Source: Saprospiraceae bacterium (GTDB lineage: Bacteria > Bacteroidota > Bacteroidia > Chitinophagales > Saprospiraceae). From it: DNA of 64,000 bases. The stretch is taken from the NCBI GenBank assembly GCA_013001975.1, contig JABDKX010000099.1, positions 1 through 64,000 of the forward strand. Reading direction: 5' to 3'. The notes beneath the pieces are model-generated. The model was given only the letters and a program-made list of their open reading frames with translations, searched no databases and was not told the DNA's origin. Below, piece by piece: positions 24,745 to 33,721 of this stretch (position 1 is its first letter; each line of letters opens with the position of its first letter). Position numbers and translations under genes: made by a program.

Positions 24745-25073
24745 ATTTTATTGTTTTGTGAAAGGCCAAATCTTAGAAAAAGTCCTTTCGGTTAGTAAAT
24801 TCAATCACTTTACTTATCCCATATTAAATTGTTCGATATTCTTGAAATAATTTTCTTACTTAAAATATATTTGATGCTATTGCAATGCAATTTTTATTTG
24901 GTTAACGACTGTTATTTTTAGCTGGTTAATCTTGATTGAGATATTATTTATAATTCAAAAAAATACATTAGGTTATGGATTGATGTATTAGTTTTTAATT
25001 CCTGGCGTTAATTCATCATTTTTTATTTGGTCTTACTCTTTTTATTATATTTATGAATGGAATCAACCTTTTA
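24745..25073. other. Divergent intergenic region
   Basis: This very A/T-rich stretch of about 330 bases separates the DUF1328 and formylglycine-enzyme-like genes. It must hold two divergent promoters, but I find no convincing -33/-7 pair, no ORF of note and no stable hairpin. Confidence 0.6.
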
Positions 25074-25649
25074 ATGAAGTTTATCATATCTATCTTTATA
25101 CTCATTTTCATTTGTACTTATAGTTGCTCAAATAGTGAAAGGATTGAATGTGTTAGTGTTGCTGACTTTACCAAATTCATTTCAGATACTGGCTATCAAA
25201 CTGATGCTGAGAAATATGGTTGGTCTATCGTTCAGGAAGATGTCATTAAATTTAGAACAGAGGAGGGAGCTGATTGGAAGTTACCGAATGCTAAAGATTC
25301 CTCCTTCATAAATTATCCTGTTACTCAAGTCAGTTTTAATGATGCTTTGGCTTATTGCAACTGGTCAAAGACCCGACTTCCTAGTTATGAAGAGTATTGG
25401 AAATTGGCAGCAGATGACAAAAGACTTATAAATATTAATGCGACTGAAATAATGCCTGTTGCAGAAGCTAATTTTGTTGGGAATGTTTGGGATTTAACTT
25501 CTACTGAAAATCATAAAAATGAAATTCGATTAGCCGGAGGCTCTTATTTATGTCAACCAAAAACATGTAATGGATCTAATCCTAATAGAAGTCTTTTTGT
25601 CGATAAGGAAACAGGAAATATCCATATTGGGTTTTCAGTGGTGAGATAA
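25074..25649 (+). CDS. Short formylglycine-generating-enzyme-like lipoprotein
   Basis: The protein has 191 residues from the ATG at 25074 (MKFIISIFIL), which gives a lipobox TYSC; an in-frame ATG at 25053 would lengthen the leader. The FGE-sulfatase fold is visible: YPVTQVSFNDALAYCNWSKTRLPSYEEYW, then FVGNVWDLTS, then GGSYLCQPKTC and a GFSVVR end. The two Cys of CQPKTC have the same spacing as the catalytic pair of human FGE. It is much shorter than typical FGE (about 280-300 residues) and lacks most of the central region. It could act on the sulfatase at 45 kb or be a structural GldJ/GldK-like relative. Confidence 0.78.
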   Translation: MKFIISIFILIFICTYSCSNSERIECVSVADFTKFISDTGYQTDAEKYGWSIVQEDVIKFRTEEGADWKLPNAKDSSFINYPVTQVSFNDALAYCNWSKTRLPSYEEYWKLAADDKRLININATEIMPVAEANFVGNVWDLTSTENHKNEIRLAGGSYLCQPKTCNGSNPNRSLFVDKETGNIHIGFSVVR

Positions 25650-25745
25650 AAAATGAATAATTTATTTTATTATTACCTTAATATACCAATACTGTATAAA
25701 ATTCTCTCATATTTGGAAAGTGCCTTATTCATTTAAAATGAAAAC

Positions 25746-27026
25746 ATGTTAAGTATTATTAAAAATAGTCTTATATCTCTTTACCATAAATTGATATCGA
25801 GTATTGCATTCTATCCAAGTATTATACTTTTAGGATTTATGTTACTTGTTGGATTCATGTTGTCTATTGAAGATAATAGCAGCACAAAATGGCTGATAGA
25901 AAACGCACCTTACTTGGTCATTAATAATGCAGATACGGCACGTTCTATTTTATCTACCATGATTGGCGGGCTGATTTCCTTAATGGTATTTAGCTTTTCC
26001 ATGGTTATGATGCTGTTAAATCAAGCCAGCAGTAATTTTTCTCCGAGATTGTTGCCCGGATTGATATCTGATAAAAGAAATCAATTTGTTTTAGGTATTT
26101 ATTTAGGCACAATAGTGTATAATATTATCGTATTGATGACTGTTTTGCCTGATGGTAATGAGTATACTTTAAATGGTTTTTCGATTTTAGTTGGAATGAT
26201 ATTAGGCATGTCCTGTTTGATAGCATTTATATACTTTATTCATACAGTAAGCAGCGGTATTCAGATTAATAATATTTTGAAATCAATTTTTTCTACAACA
26301 AAAAAAAGATTGCTTCATGTATTGGAACAGGAGAAACAAACAACTCAATCTGATGTGAGCAATGATGGCTGGCAAACCATCAAATCTACGGATGCAGGAT
26401 ACTACCAAGGGGTTAATTTAGAAGGTCTGTTAGATATTTGTCAAGAAAAAGAAATCAATTTGAAAGTGTTTCCTTCTAACGGGGACTACCTTCTACCAAA
26501 TGTAAATTTATTTGCAATTAGTAAAAAATTGGATGAAGATGAGATAAAAGTATTTTCTTCATATTTTATTTTTGCTGATAGCCGAGAAATTTCAGAAAAT
26601 TATACAATAGGAATTAAACAGATTACTGAAGTTGGTATTAAGGCAATGTCACCTGGCATCAATGATCCGGGTACGGCAGTTATTACAATTGATTATCTGA
26701 CTGAGTTACTAGCGTTAAGAATGAAACTTGGAGAAATAGAGATTTACCAAAAGGATAATGAAAACTTTACTGTGCAATTATGCCCTAAGAGTTTTGATGA
26801 TTTAATTTATGAATTACTTGCTGCTTACAGGCAATATTGCAAGCACGATATGGTTCTCATGGATAAGTTGGTTTCTATGTTAAATTACCTTCTTAAGCAA
26901 CCTGCAACTGATGACAGTTACCATGAGACCTTGCGTAATCAGGTGAAAATAATTTGCGAGGATATCGAAAATTATGTCAGCAATTCATCTGATAGAAAGC
27001 GTCTTAGCGCCCAAATACAGCAATAG
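25746..27026 (+). CDS. DUF2254 membrane protein
   Basis: This 426-residue protein has about four N-terminal membrane helices (residues 20-170) and a soluble C-terminal part. Family-typical segments are SMVMMLLNQASSNFSPRLLP, IKAMSPGINDPGTA and the PNVNLFAIS region. DUF2254 proteins are inner-membrane proteins of unknown function. It stands alone, about 100 bases after the FGE-like gene. No regulatory motif is obvious. Confidence 0.85.
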   Translation: MLSIIKNSLISLYHKLISSIAFYPSIILLGFMLLVGFMLSIEDNSSTKWLIENAPYLVINNADTARSILSTMIGGLISLMVFSFSMVMMLLNQASSNFSPRLLPGLISDKRNQFVLGIYLGTIVYNIIVLMTVLPDGNEYTLNGFSILVGMILGMSCLIAFIYFIHTVSSGIQINNILKSIFSTTKKRLLHVLEQEKQTTQSDVSNDGWQTIKSTDAGYYQGVNLEGLLDICQEKEINLKVFPSNGDYLLPNVNLFAISKKLDEDEIKVFSSYFIFADSREISENYTIGIKQITEVGIKAMSPGINDPGTAVITIDYLTELLALRMKLGEIEIYQKDNENFTVQLCPKSFDDLIYELLAAYRQYCKHDMVLMDKLVSMLNYLLKQPATDDSYHETLRNQVKIICEDIENYVSNSSDRKRLSAQIQQ

Positions 27027-27087
27027 TTAAAACTTTTATCAAAAAAAGTCAAGCAACATTTTGCTAATAAAAGTTATCTTTACAAAG

Positions 27088-27519
27088 ATGAAAATCAGTT
27101 TTGTAAATAGAATTGCGGCTCTAATTTTAGCTTTCATGATGTTATTTACATCATTCAGCTATTCTATAGATGTGCACTATTGTCAAGGCGATATTAAGTC
27201 AATTAGTCTTTTCGGTGAAGCTCAATCATGTCACACTCCAAAGAAAAAATGTCCGCATCATCAAAAGTTGAATCTTGAAAGTAATAAAGCATCAGATTGT
27301 TGTTCAAACGAATCTTTTGAGATAACAAATCTTGATGAAGATTTTACAGCTGCTTATTTACAAGATTTTTTCGATCTGCAGTTGGATCTGGTATATTTTT
27401 CTAATATAGATTTTACGAGCAAATCAATTTATAATACGCCTACAAAATCTACTGTTAAAACAAGCGTTCCAATCCCACCATTGGATATCTATGTCTTGTT
27501 GGAAAGGTTTCTTTTATAG
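27088..27519 (+). CDS. HYC_CC_PP family protein
   Basis: The protein has 143 residues from the ATG at 27088 (MKISFVNRIA); the TTG at 27061 is in frame but gives a worse signal. A signal-like helix is followed by VHYCQGDIKS, a CHTPKKKCPHHQ metal-type segment, DCCSN and a C-terminal PIPPLD, which are the HYC, CC and PP motifs that name the family. These small Cys/His-rich proteins of Bacteroidota often lie next to heavy-metal efflux genes, as here with CusA downstream. Metal binding in the periplasm is a fair inference. Confidence 0.85.
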   Translation: MKISFVNRIAALILAFMMLFTSFSYSIDVHYCQGDIKSISLFGEAQSCHTPKKKCPHHQKLNLESNKASDCCSNESFEITNLDEDFTAAYLQDFFDLQLDLVYFSNIDFTSKSIYNTPTKSTVKTSVPIPPLDIYVLLERFLL

Positions 27520-27582
27520 CATTCGCTTTTTACTATTTCAGCCCAACAATTAACTTAACAAAAGCTATTTGTTTGTGGGGTC

Positions 27583-30500
27583 TTGTCTTTTTTTATAAAA
27601 CCATTTTCTTTTAAAAGTGAAATTCTAAACAAAACTATTTTGAAATATATAGTTAAGTTCTTTCTAGAAAACAAACTTATAACTTGGATACTTCTGGTAT
27701 TATTAGTTGGGTTGGGTATTGTTGTAGCGCCATTTGATTTTGGAATTAAGTGGTTACCTAAAAGTTCTATATCTGTAGATGCGATACCAGACATCGGTGA
27801 AAATCAACAAATTGTATTTACCAAATGGATGGGAAGATCTCCTCAAGATGTGGAAGATCAAATCACATACCCTTTGACATCTTCTCTTTTGGGTATACCT
27901 GGAGTGAAAAGCGTCAGAAGTAATAGTATGTTTGGTTTCTCAAGCATATACCTCATTTTTGATGAAGATGTTGAATTCTATTGGAGTCGCAGTAGGATAC
28001 TCGAAAAGCTAAATTCACTACCCGCTAATTTACTTCCTCAAGGCGTCTCGCCTACACTAGGACCAGATGCTACGGCTTTAGGCCAAATATTTTGGTATAC
28101 CTTGGAAGGAAGAGATAAGGAAGGAAATCCTACAGGTGGGTGGAATCCTCAAGATTTAAGAACGGTTCAAGATTTTTATGTCAAGTATGGTCTCATGTCT
28201 GCTGAAGGTGTTTCTGAAGTCGCATCAATTGGCGGCTTTGTAAAAGAGTATAGAGTAGATGTCGATCCTGCACAAATGAGGTTCCATAATATTACTCTTG
28301 AAAATGTCATGAAATCTATAAAAGGAAGTAACCTTGACATTGGCGCTCAAACAATTGAGATAAATCAAGCTGAATATTTTGTAAGGGGATTAGGCTATGT
28401 GAAATCTATTGAAGACATAGAAAGCAGTGTTGTTAAATCAGTTAATGGTACGGCAATAACTATAAAAGACATTGCTAAAGTTTATTTGGGACCTGCGACC
28501 AGAAGAGGTTTATTAGATAAATCTGGCGCAGATGCTGTGGGTGGTGTCGTTGTATCTAGATATGGCGCAAATCCTTTAGAGGTCATTAATAACGTCAAAG
28601 AAAAAATAGAAAAAATAGGCGCCGGGTTGCCAACAAAAACATTAGCAGATGGTACTGAATCTCAAGTGACAATTGTGCCTTTTTATGATAGAACTCAATT
28701 AATCAATGAAACAATTGGGACCTTAGAAGAAGCGTTGACTCTAGAGATTTTAATTACCATAATCGTGGTTATTCTGTTGCTCTTAAATTTAAAATCATCA
28801 CTTATTGTATCAGGATCATTGCCTATTGCAGTTTTGATGTGTTTTATTGCAATGAAATACTTTGGCGTTGATGCCAATATTGTCGCATTATCAGGCATTG
28901 CCATCGCCATCGGGACTATGGTTGATATGGGAATTGTGCTTACAGAAAGTATCTTCGATAGGAAGAATAAACTTGAAGGGCAAGAATCATTATTCACTAC
29001 AGTATTTGAAGCAACATTGGAAGTAAGCTCTGCTGTCATCACGGCAGTTGCAACAACGGTTATTAGTTTCTTACCAGTTTTTGCTATGGAAGCCGCAGAA
29101 GGCAAATTGTTTCGACCACTGGCCTATACAAAAACTTTTGCATTGATATCAGCTGTTATCGTAGCGTTAGCATTTATTCCACCACTTGCACATACCATTT
29201 TTAGCATTAAGATTGATAAGAAAAAGATAAAATCAGGCGTGAATATAATTGCATTTATAGGATCACTGCTGGCTTACTTTTGGATAGGGTCACCACTTTT
29301 TTTAATAATTACCTTCATTAGTCTGGTTTCTATAATTCAAGTTATTATAAATACTTATGCACCTAAAAAATCTAAACATTACAAGGTGATTTCTAACGTG
29401 ATTTATGCTATTGCCATCGGCGTTTATCTTACCAAAGAATGGATGCCACTCGGCGTAAATAAATCATTATTAACGAACAGTTTTTTTGTCATTTCAATCA
29501 TTGCCATTCTATTAGCTTTCTTTTGGATCGTCATTTATTATTATGAAAATATTTTGAGGTTTCTCCTAAGGGTCAAACTTCTGTTTTTATTGTTGGTAGG
29601 CTATATTTTATATTCAGGTTTTCAGGTGTATAAAGATACAGGTCAAGAATTTATGCCGTCACTTAATGAAGGCTCCTTTTTATTAATGCCGACTTCCATG
29701 CCTCATTCTGGAGTTGATGAAAATCATAAAAATCTTAAACTATTGGATATGGCTGTCATGGCAATTCCTGAGGTAGAAAATGTAGTTGGTAAAGCAGGTC
29801 GTGTTGATAGTCCATTGGATCCCGCACCTATGTCAATGTATGAAAATGTAATTAACTATAAGTCAGAATACAAAACAGATGAGAATGGGCATCGGCTTAG
29901 ATTTAAGTTTGATAAAGGCGAGTATTTAAGAGATGAAAACGGCAAATTAATACCAGATAAAAGTGGTAGGTATTATCGTCAATGGCGAGATCACATTTTA
30001 TCTCCAAATGATATATGGGATGAGATTGTAAGCGTTACAAAATTTCCTGGCGTCACTTCTGCTCCAAAACTACAACCGATTGAAACAAGGTTGGTCATGT
30101 TACAAACAGGTATGAGAGCACCAATGGGCATTAAAGTGAAAGGACAAGATTTAAAAACCATTGAAAATGTCGGTCTTCAACTTGAAAGTCATTTGAAAAA
30201 TGTAGAAGGTGTAAAGGACGCAGCCGTTTTTGCTGAACGAATTGTTGGTAAACCATATCTCTTACTAGAAGTAAAAAGAGATGTTATATCAAGATACGGA
30301 TTGACAGTTGAAGAAGTACAAAAGCAAATTCAAGTTGCGATTGGTGGGATGACTATGACAACGACAGTTGAAGGAAGAGAAAGATATGATATTAGAATCA
30401 GATACCCAATGGATTTGAGAAATGATATTTCATCAATTGATGGTATTTACATGGATACGCCAAGTAATGGTCAAATTCCTCTTGGCGAGTTTGTCGAAGT

Positions 30501-31314
30501 TAAATATGAACAAGGTCCTCAAGCCATTAAAAGTGAAGATGGTTTTTTAGTTGGATACGTCCTATTTGATAAAGAAGAAGGGTACAGTGAAGTTGGTGTG
30601 GTTAATAACGCCAAAAGTCATTTCGAAAATTTAATTGAAAGCGGAGAATTGAAAATTCCGGCTGGAGTCAATTTTGATTTCGCTGGGAATTATGAACAAC
30701 AAGTTAGAGCAAACAAAAGATTAAGTTTGGTTGTCCCCATTGCATTGGCATTGATTTTTATTATTCTATTCCTCCAATTTAAATCAGTTTGGATTTCTTT
30801 GATGGTATTCTCAGGAGTCTTCGTTGCATTTGCAGGAGGGTTTTTAATGATAGGGATGTATAATACAGATTGGTTTTTAAATTTCAATTTGTTTGATGTC
30901 AATATGAGAGATCTCTTCCAGATTCATACAATAAATTTAAGTGTAGCCGTTTGGGTTGGATTTTTAGCTTTATTTGGTATTGCTACTGATGATGGCGTTT
31001 TGGTTGCTACATTTTTGAAAGGAAGTTTCCAAAAGAATAATCCTAAGACAAAATCTGAAATTAGAAATGCAGTTTTGGAAGGTGGTAAAAGAAGAGTGAG
31101 GCCAGCGATGATGACAACTGCAACGACTATTTTAGCATTGCTTCCAGTTTTAACCAGTACTGGAAGAGGATCTGATATTATGTTACCAATGGCCATCCCG
31201 AGCTTCGGAGGTATGATGTTACAAGTGATTACAATGTTTACAGTACCAGTACTTTTTTCATTATGGAAAGAAGGGCAATTATTTTTTAATAGCAAAAAGA
31301 CGAAAGATGATTAA
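27583..31314 (+). CDS. cusA: CusA/CzcA-family heavy-metal RND efflux pump
   Basis: The 1243-residue inner-membrane pump belongs to the HME-RND class that exports Cu/Ag or Co/Zn/Cd. It shows the DIGENQQIVFTKWMGRSPQDVEDQ-type start of the porter domain, the proton-relay helix IAIAIGTMVDMG, the GMRAPMGIKVKG segment and a second relay helix with ATDDG. It has extra helices at about residues 540-660, as is common in Bacteroidota members. The TTG at 27583 is used here; a TTG at 27640 (KYIVKFFLENK) would fit the usual N-terminus better. It heads an operon with BNR lipoprotein, TolC and CusB genes, overlapping the next gene by 8 bases. Confidence 0.93.
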   Translation: MSFFIKPFSFKSEILNKTILKYIVKFFLENKLITWILLVLLVGLGIVVAPFDFGIKWLPKSSISVDAIPDIGENQQIVFTKWMGRSPQDVEDQITYPLTSSLLGIPGVKSVRSNSMFGFSSIYLIFDEDVEFYWSRSRILEKLNSLPANLLPQGVSPTLGPDATALGQIFWYTLEGRDKEGNPTGGWNPQDLRTVQDFYVKYGLMSAEGVSEVASIGGFVKEYRVDVDPAQMRFHNITLENVMKSIKGSNLDIGAQTIEINQAEYFVRGLGYVKSIEDIESSVVKSVNGTAITIKDIAKVYLGPATRRGLLDKSGADAVGGVVVSRYGANPLEVINNVKEKIEKIGAGLPTKTLADGTESQVTIVPFYDRTQLINETIGTLEEALTLEILITIIVVILLLLNLKSSLIVSGSLPIAVLMCFIAMKYFGVDANIVALSGIAIAIGTMVDMGIVLTESIFDRKNKLEGQESLFTTVFEATLEVSSAVITAVATTVISFLPVFAMEAAEGKLFRPLAYTKTFALISAVIVALAFIPPLAHTIFSIKIDKKKIKSGVNIIAFIGSLLAYFWIGSPLFLIITFISLVSIIQVIINTYAPKKSKHYKVISNVIYAIAIGVYLTKEWMPLGVNKSLLTNSFFVISIIAILLAFFWIVIYYYENILRFLLRVKLLFLLLVGYILYSGFQVYKDTGQEFMPSLNEGSFLLMPTSMPHSGVDENHKNLKLLDMAVMAIPEVENVVGKAGRVDSPLDPAPMSMYENVINYKSEYKTDENGHRLRFKFDKGEYLRDENGKLIPDKSGRYYRQWRDHILSPNDIWDEIVSVTKFPGVTSAPKLQPIETRLVMLQTGMRAPMGIKVKGQDLKTIENVGLQLESHLKNVEGVKDAAVFAERIVGKPYLLLEVKRDVISRYGLTVEEVQKQIQVAIGGMTMTTTVEGRERYDIRIRYPMDLRNDISSIDGIYMDTPSNGQIPLGEFVEVKYEQGPQAIKSEDGFLVGYVLFDKEEGYSEVGVVNNAKSHFENLIESGELKIPAGVNFDFAGNYEQQVRANKRLSLVVPIALALIFIILFLQFKSVWISLMVFSGVFVAFAGGFLMIGMYNTDWFLNFNLFDVNMRDLFQIHTINLSVAVWVGFLALFGIATDDGVLVATFLKGSFQKNNPKTKSEIRNAVLEGGKRRVRPAMMTTATTILALLPVLTSTGRGSDIMLPMAIPSFGGMMLQVITMFTVPVLFSLWKEGQLFFNSKKTKDD

Positions 31315-32506
31315 GTACACAACATTGCTTATTGGCCTTCTGTTAATTTTTGGTTGTAATTCTAAAGATGAATTCAGCATTCAAATTAATGAAATACAAT
31401 TGCAAACCAAAAGCTCTGGTGAACCCAATTTGTCAATGAGTAAGCAAGGACATCCTCTATTATCATGGATAGAATATGCTAATGACTCTTTGACAATTCT
31501 TAAATTCTCAAAATTGATAAATGATCAATGGTCAGAACCAAAAGAGATCAGTAGAGGTTCTGATTGGTTCGTTAATTGGGCAGATTTCCCATCTTTGATA
31601 AATTCAGAAGATGATTATTTAACGGCTCATTGGCTTCAAAGAAGTGCCGATGGAAAATATGATTACGATATTCATATTTCTCAATCTATAAATGGCGGAC
31701 AAACATGGTTTCCTTCATTTATTCCACACCAGGATTCTGTAAATGCTGAACATGGTTTTGTAAGCATGACACCAACATCATTGGGTAATACCTTTCTTGT
31801 TTGGTTAGATGGAAGAAATTCAAAGAAAGAAAATAACAATGCAATGACTTTACGTTCTGCTGAAATTAGTAAGAATGGACAGCTAATTGATGAACGTGAA
31901 TTGGATGAACGCGTTTGCGATTGTTGCCAAACAGACGTCACTTGGACTAAGAAAGGGCCAGTAGTCGTCTATAGAGACCGTTCAAATGATGAAGTCAGAG
32001 ATATCAGTGTATTAAGAAAAGAAAATGATGTTTGGACAAAACCAAAAATATTACATAAAGATAATTGGAAAATAACAGGTTGTCCTGTCAATGGTCCAAG
32101 CATTGATAGTAAAGACGATCAAGTGGCTGTGGCTTGGTTTACTATGGCAAATGAGAAACCAAGGGTCTATGTTTCAAAATCAAATAATTATGGTAAATCA
32201 TTTTCAAATCCTATGCTGATAAATGAAAGATCAGCCATTGGCAGGGTAGATGTCATAATTGATAATTCAAAAACCTTTGTGACCTGGATGGAAAATGAAA
32301 ATGATTTAGGAATTATAAAAATGAGGTATGTTGATGAGCATAATCATCGTTCTAAAATTTTCAAGATTGGCGTTAATTCTGTATCAAGACGGAGTGGTTT
32401 TCCTAGAATATTAAATACGAAGGACGGCATAATAGCAACATGGACAGAAACAGATGATGTCAATTCTAAAGTAAAAACTTTTAAAATAAATTATAATAAT
32501 GGATAG
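31307..32506 (+). CDS. BNR-repeat / sialidase-like lipoprotein
   Basis: This 399-residue lipoprotein (lipobox IFGC) has a beta-propeller of sialidase type. The Asp-box-like pieces ISQSINGGQTWF and VSKSNNYGKSF are visible, and DERVCDCCQTDV holds a CxCC cluster that could bind metal. The catalytic Tyr/Glu set of true sialidases cannot be confirmed. It overlaps both cusA and the TolC gene by 8 bases each, so it is tightly coupled to the pump. That placement suggests a periplasmic or surface metal-handling role more than glycan cleavage. Confidence 0.8.
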   Translation: MIKYTTLLIGLLLIFGCNSKDEFSIQINEIQLQTKSSGEPNLSMSKQGHPLLSWIEYANDSLTILKFSKLINDQWSEPKEISRGSDWFVNWADFPSLINSEDDYLTAHWLQRSADGKYDYDIHISQSINGGQTWFPSFIPHQDSVNAEHGFVSMTPTSLGNTFLVWLDGRNSKKENNNAMTLRSAEISKNGQLIDERELDERVCDCCQTDVTWTKKGPVVVYRDRSNDEVRDISVLRKENDVWTKPKILHKDNWKITGCPVNGPSIDSKDDQVAVAWFTMANEKPRVYVSKSNNYGKSFSNPMLINERSAIGRVDVIIDNSKTFVTWMENENDLGIIKMRYVDEHNHRSKIFKIGVNSVSRRSGFPRILNTKDGIIATWTETDDVNSKVKTFKINYNNG

Positions 32507-33716
32507 GTTGGTAAAAACTGTAATATTGATACTTGCTACATGCTGTTTTGGAAATGGGCAGTCCATTGATTCTTTTATCCTAATGGCTAAGAAATACAAT
32601 CCAGGATTAAAGGCACTCAATTTAGAATATGAAGCCAGTCTTAACAAAGTAAATCAAGTAAATGAATGGCCAGATCCTAAATTGAGTTTAGGTATTGGTG
32701 CACTTCCGATTGAAACAAGACTTGGCGCGCAAAGATTTAAAATTGGAATTTCACAATCTATTCCATGGAAAGGATTTCTGGATGCAAAAGGCGAAGTAGC
32801 TTCTGCAAAAGCAGATATCATTTCTCATTATGAAAAAGTCAAGACTATAGATATAGCCTATTCTTTAAGAATGGCTTATGCATCCTTGGCGTTTCTAGAG
32901 TCAACTGAAGAAATTGAAAAGCAAAGATTAGAGGTTTTGAAAGGATTAAAAGAATTAGCAAAGTCTGCGGTCAATTCTGGACAAGGAAAATTAAGTAATG
33001 TTCTTTTTGTTGAAAGACAAAAGGAAGTGATCAATGCTAATTTGGAACTAATTAAAACGAAAAAAAAGCAGCCTACAATTCATATTAATAGATGGACAGG
33101 CCGAGCATTAAATGCAACTATTGAAATAAAAAAAACGCCTAACTTTCTAACTTCAAAAAATGATCTACTTGCTTTCGCACAAGAACAGCATCCACAATTT
33201 GAAATCCTTAATAGTAAAATTGATTACGCCAATTCTAAAGTAAAGCTTACTAAGTTCCAATCTAAACCCAAAATAAATATCGGTTTAGACTATGCAAACA
33301 TTGACAGTAGGAATGACATTGTTTTAAAAGACAATGGTAGAGATGTGTTAATGCCAATGGGAAGCATTTCAATCCCAATAAATAAGGGGAAGTATGACGC
33401 AATCAGACAAGAAGAAACGCTCAATAAAAAAGCGATTCAAGCCCATGAGAGAGAATTCCAAGATATGTTTTTAGCAGAAATTGAATTGGCATATGAAAAA
33501 ATTGAGTATGCACAACAAACAATTAAAAAGTTTGAAAGTCTAAAGGAAATTACTACTGAAACTTTAAAATTAATGAGAACAGAATATATGTCTTCAGGAA
33601 CAAGGTTTGAAGAATTGTTAAGATTGGAAATGGACCTTATTGATTATGATCTTGAAATTTTGAAAGCAGAGTTTGAAAAAAATCAAGCATTAGCGACACT
33701 ACATAAATTTAAATAA
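32499..33716 (+). CDS. TolC-family outer-membrane efflux protein
   Basis: This 405-residue protein has a signal peptide ending near GNGQ and the two long coiled helical repeats of the TolC/CusC family. AKKYNPGLKALNLEYEAS and EWPDPKLSLGIGALP lie near the N-terminus and a helical region MRTEYMSSGTRFEELLRLE near the C-terminus. It provides the outer-membrane channel for the CusA/CusB pump. It overlaps the BNR gene by 8 bases, and the CusB gene begins 5 bases after it. Confidence 0.9.
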   Translation: MDRLVKTVILILATCCFGNGQSIDSFILMAKKYNPGLKALNLEYEASLNKVNQVNEWPDPKLSLGIGALPIETRLGAQRFKIGISQSIPWKGFLDAKGEVASAKADIISHYEKVKTIDIAYSLRMAYASLAFLESTEEIEKQRLEVLKGLKELAKSAVNSGQGKLSNVLFVERQKEVINANLELIKTKKKQPTIHINRWTGRALNATIEIKKTPNFLTSKNDLLAFAQEQHPQFEILNSKIDYANSKVKLTKFQSKPKINIGLDYANIDSRNDIVLKDNGRDVLMPMGSISIPINKGKYDAIRQEETLNKKAIQAHEREFQDMFLAEIELAYEKIEYAQQTIKKFESLKEITTETLKLMRTEYMSSGTRFEELLRLEMDLIDYDLEILKAEFEKNQALATLHKFK

Positions 33717-33721
33717 AGAGT

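Noticed and set aside
24572-24769. 65-codon frame on the minus strand
   Set aside because: The same bases in another frame encode a clear DUF1328 protein (24577-24744).
28695-29105. 136-codon antisense frame inside cusA
   Set aside because: It overlaps the conserved transport helices of CusA and has no recognisable product.
31307-32506. True sialidase
   Set aside because: Only Asp-box-like pieces are visible, the catalytic set cannot be confirmed, and the operon context is metal efflux.
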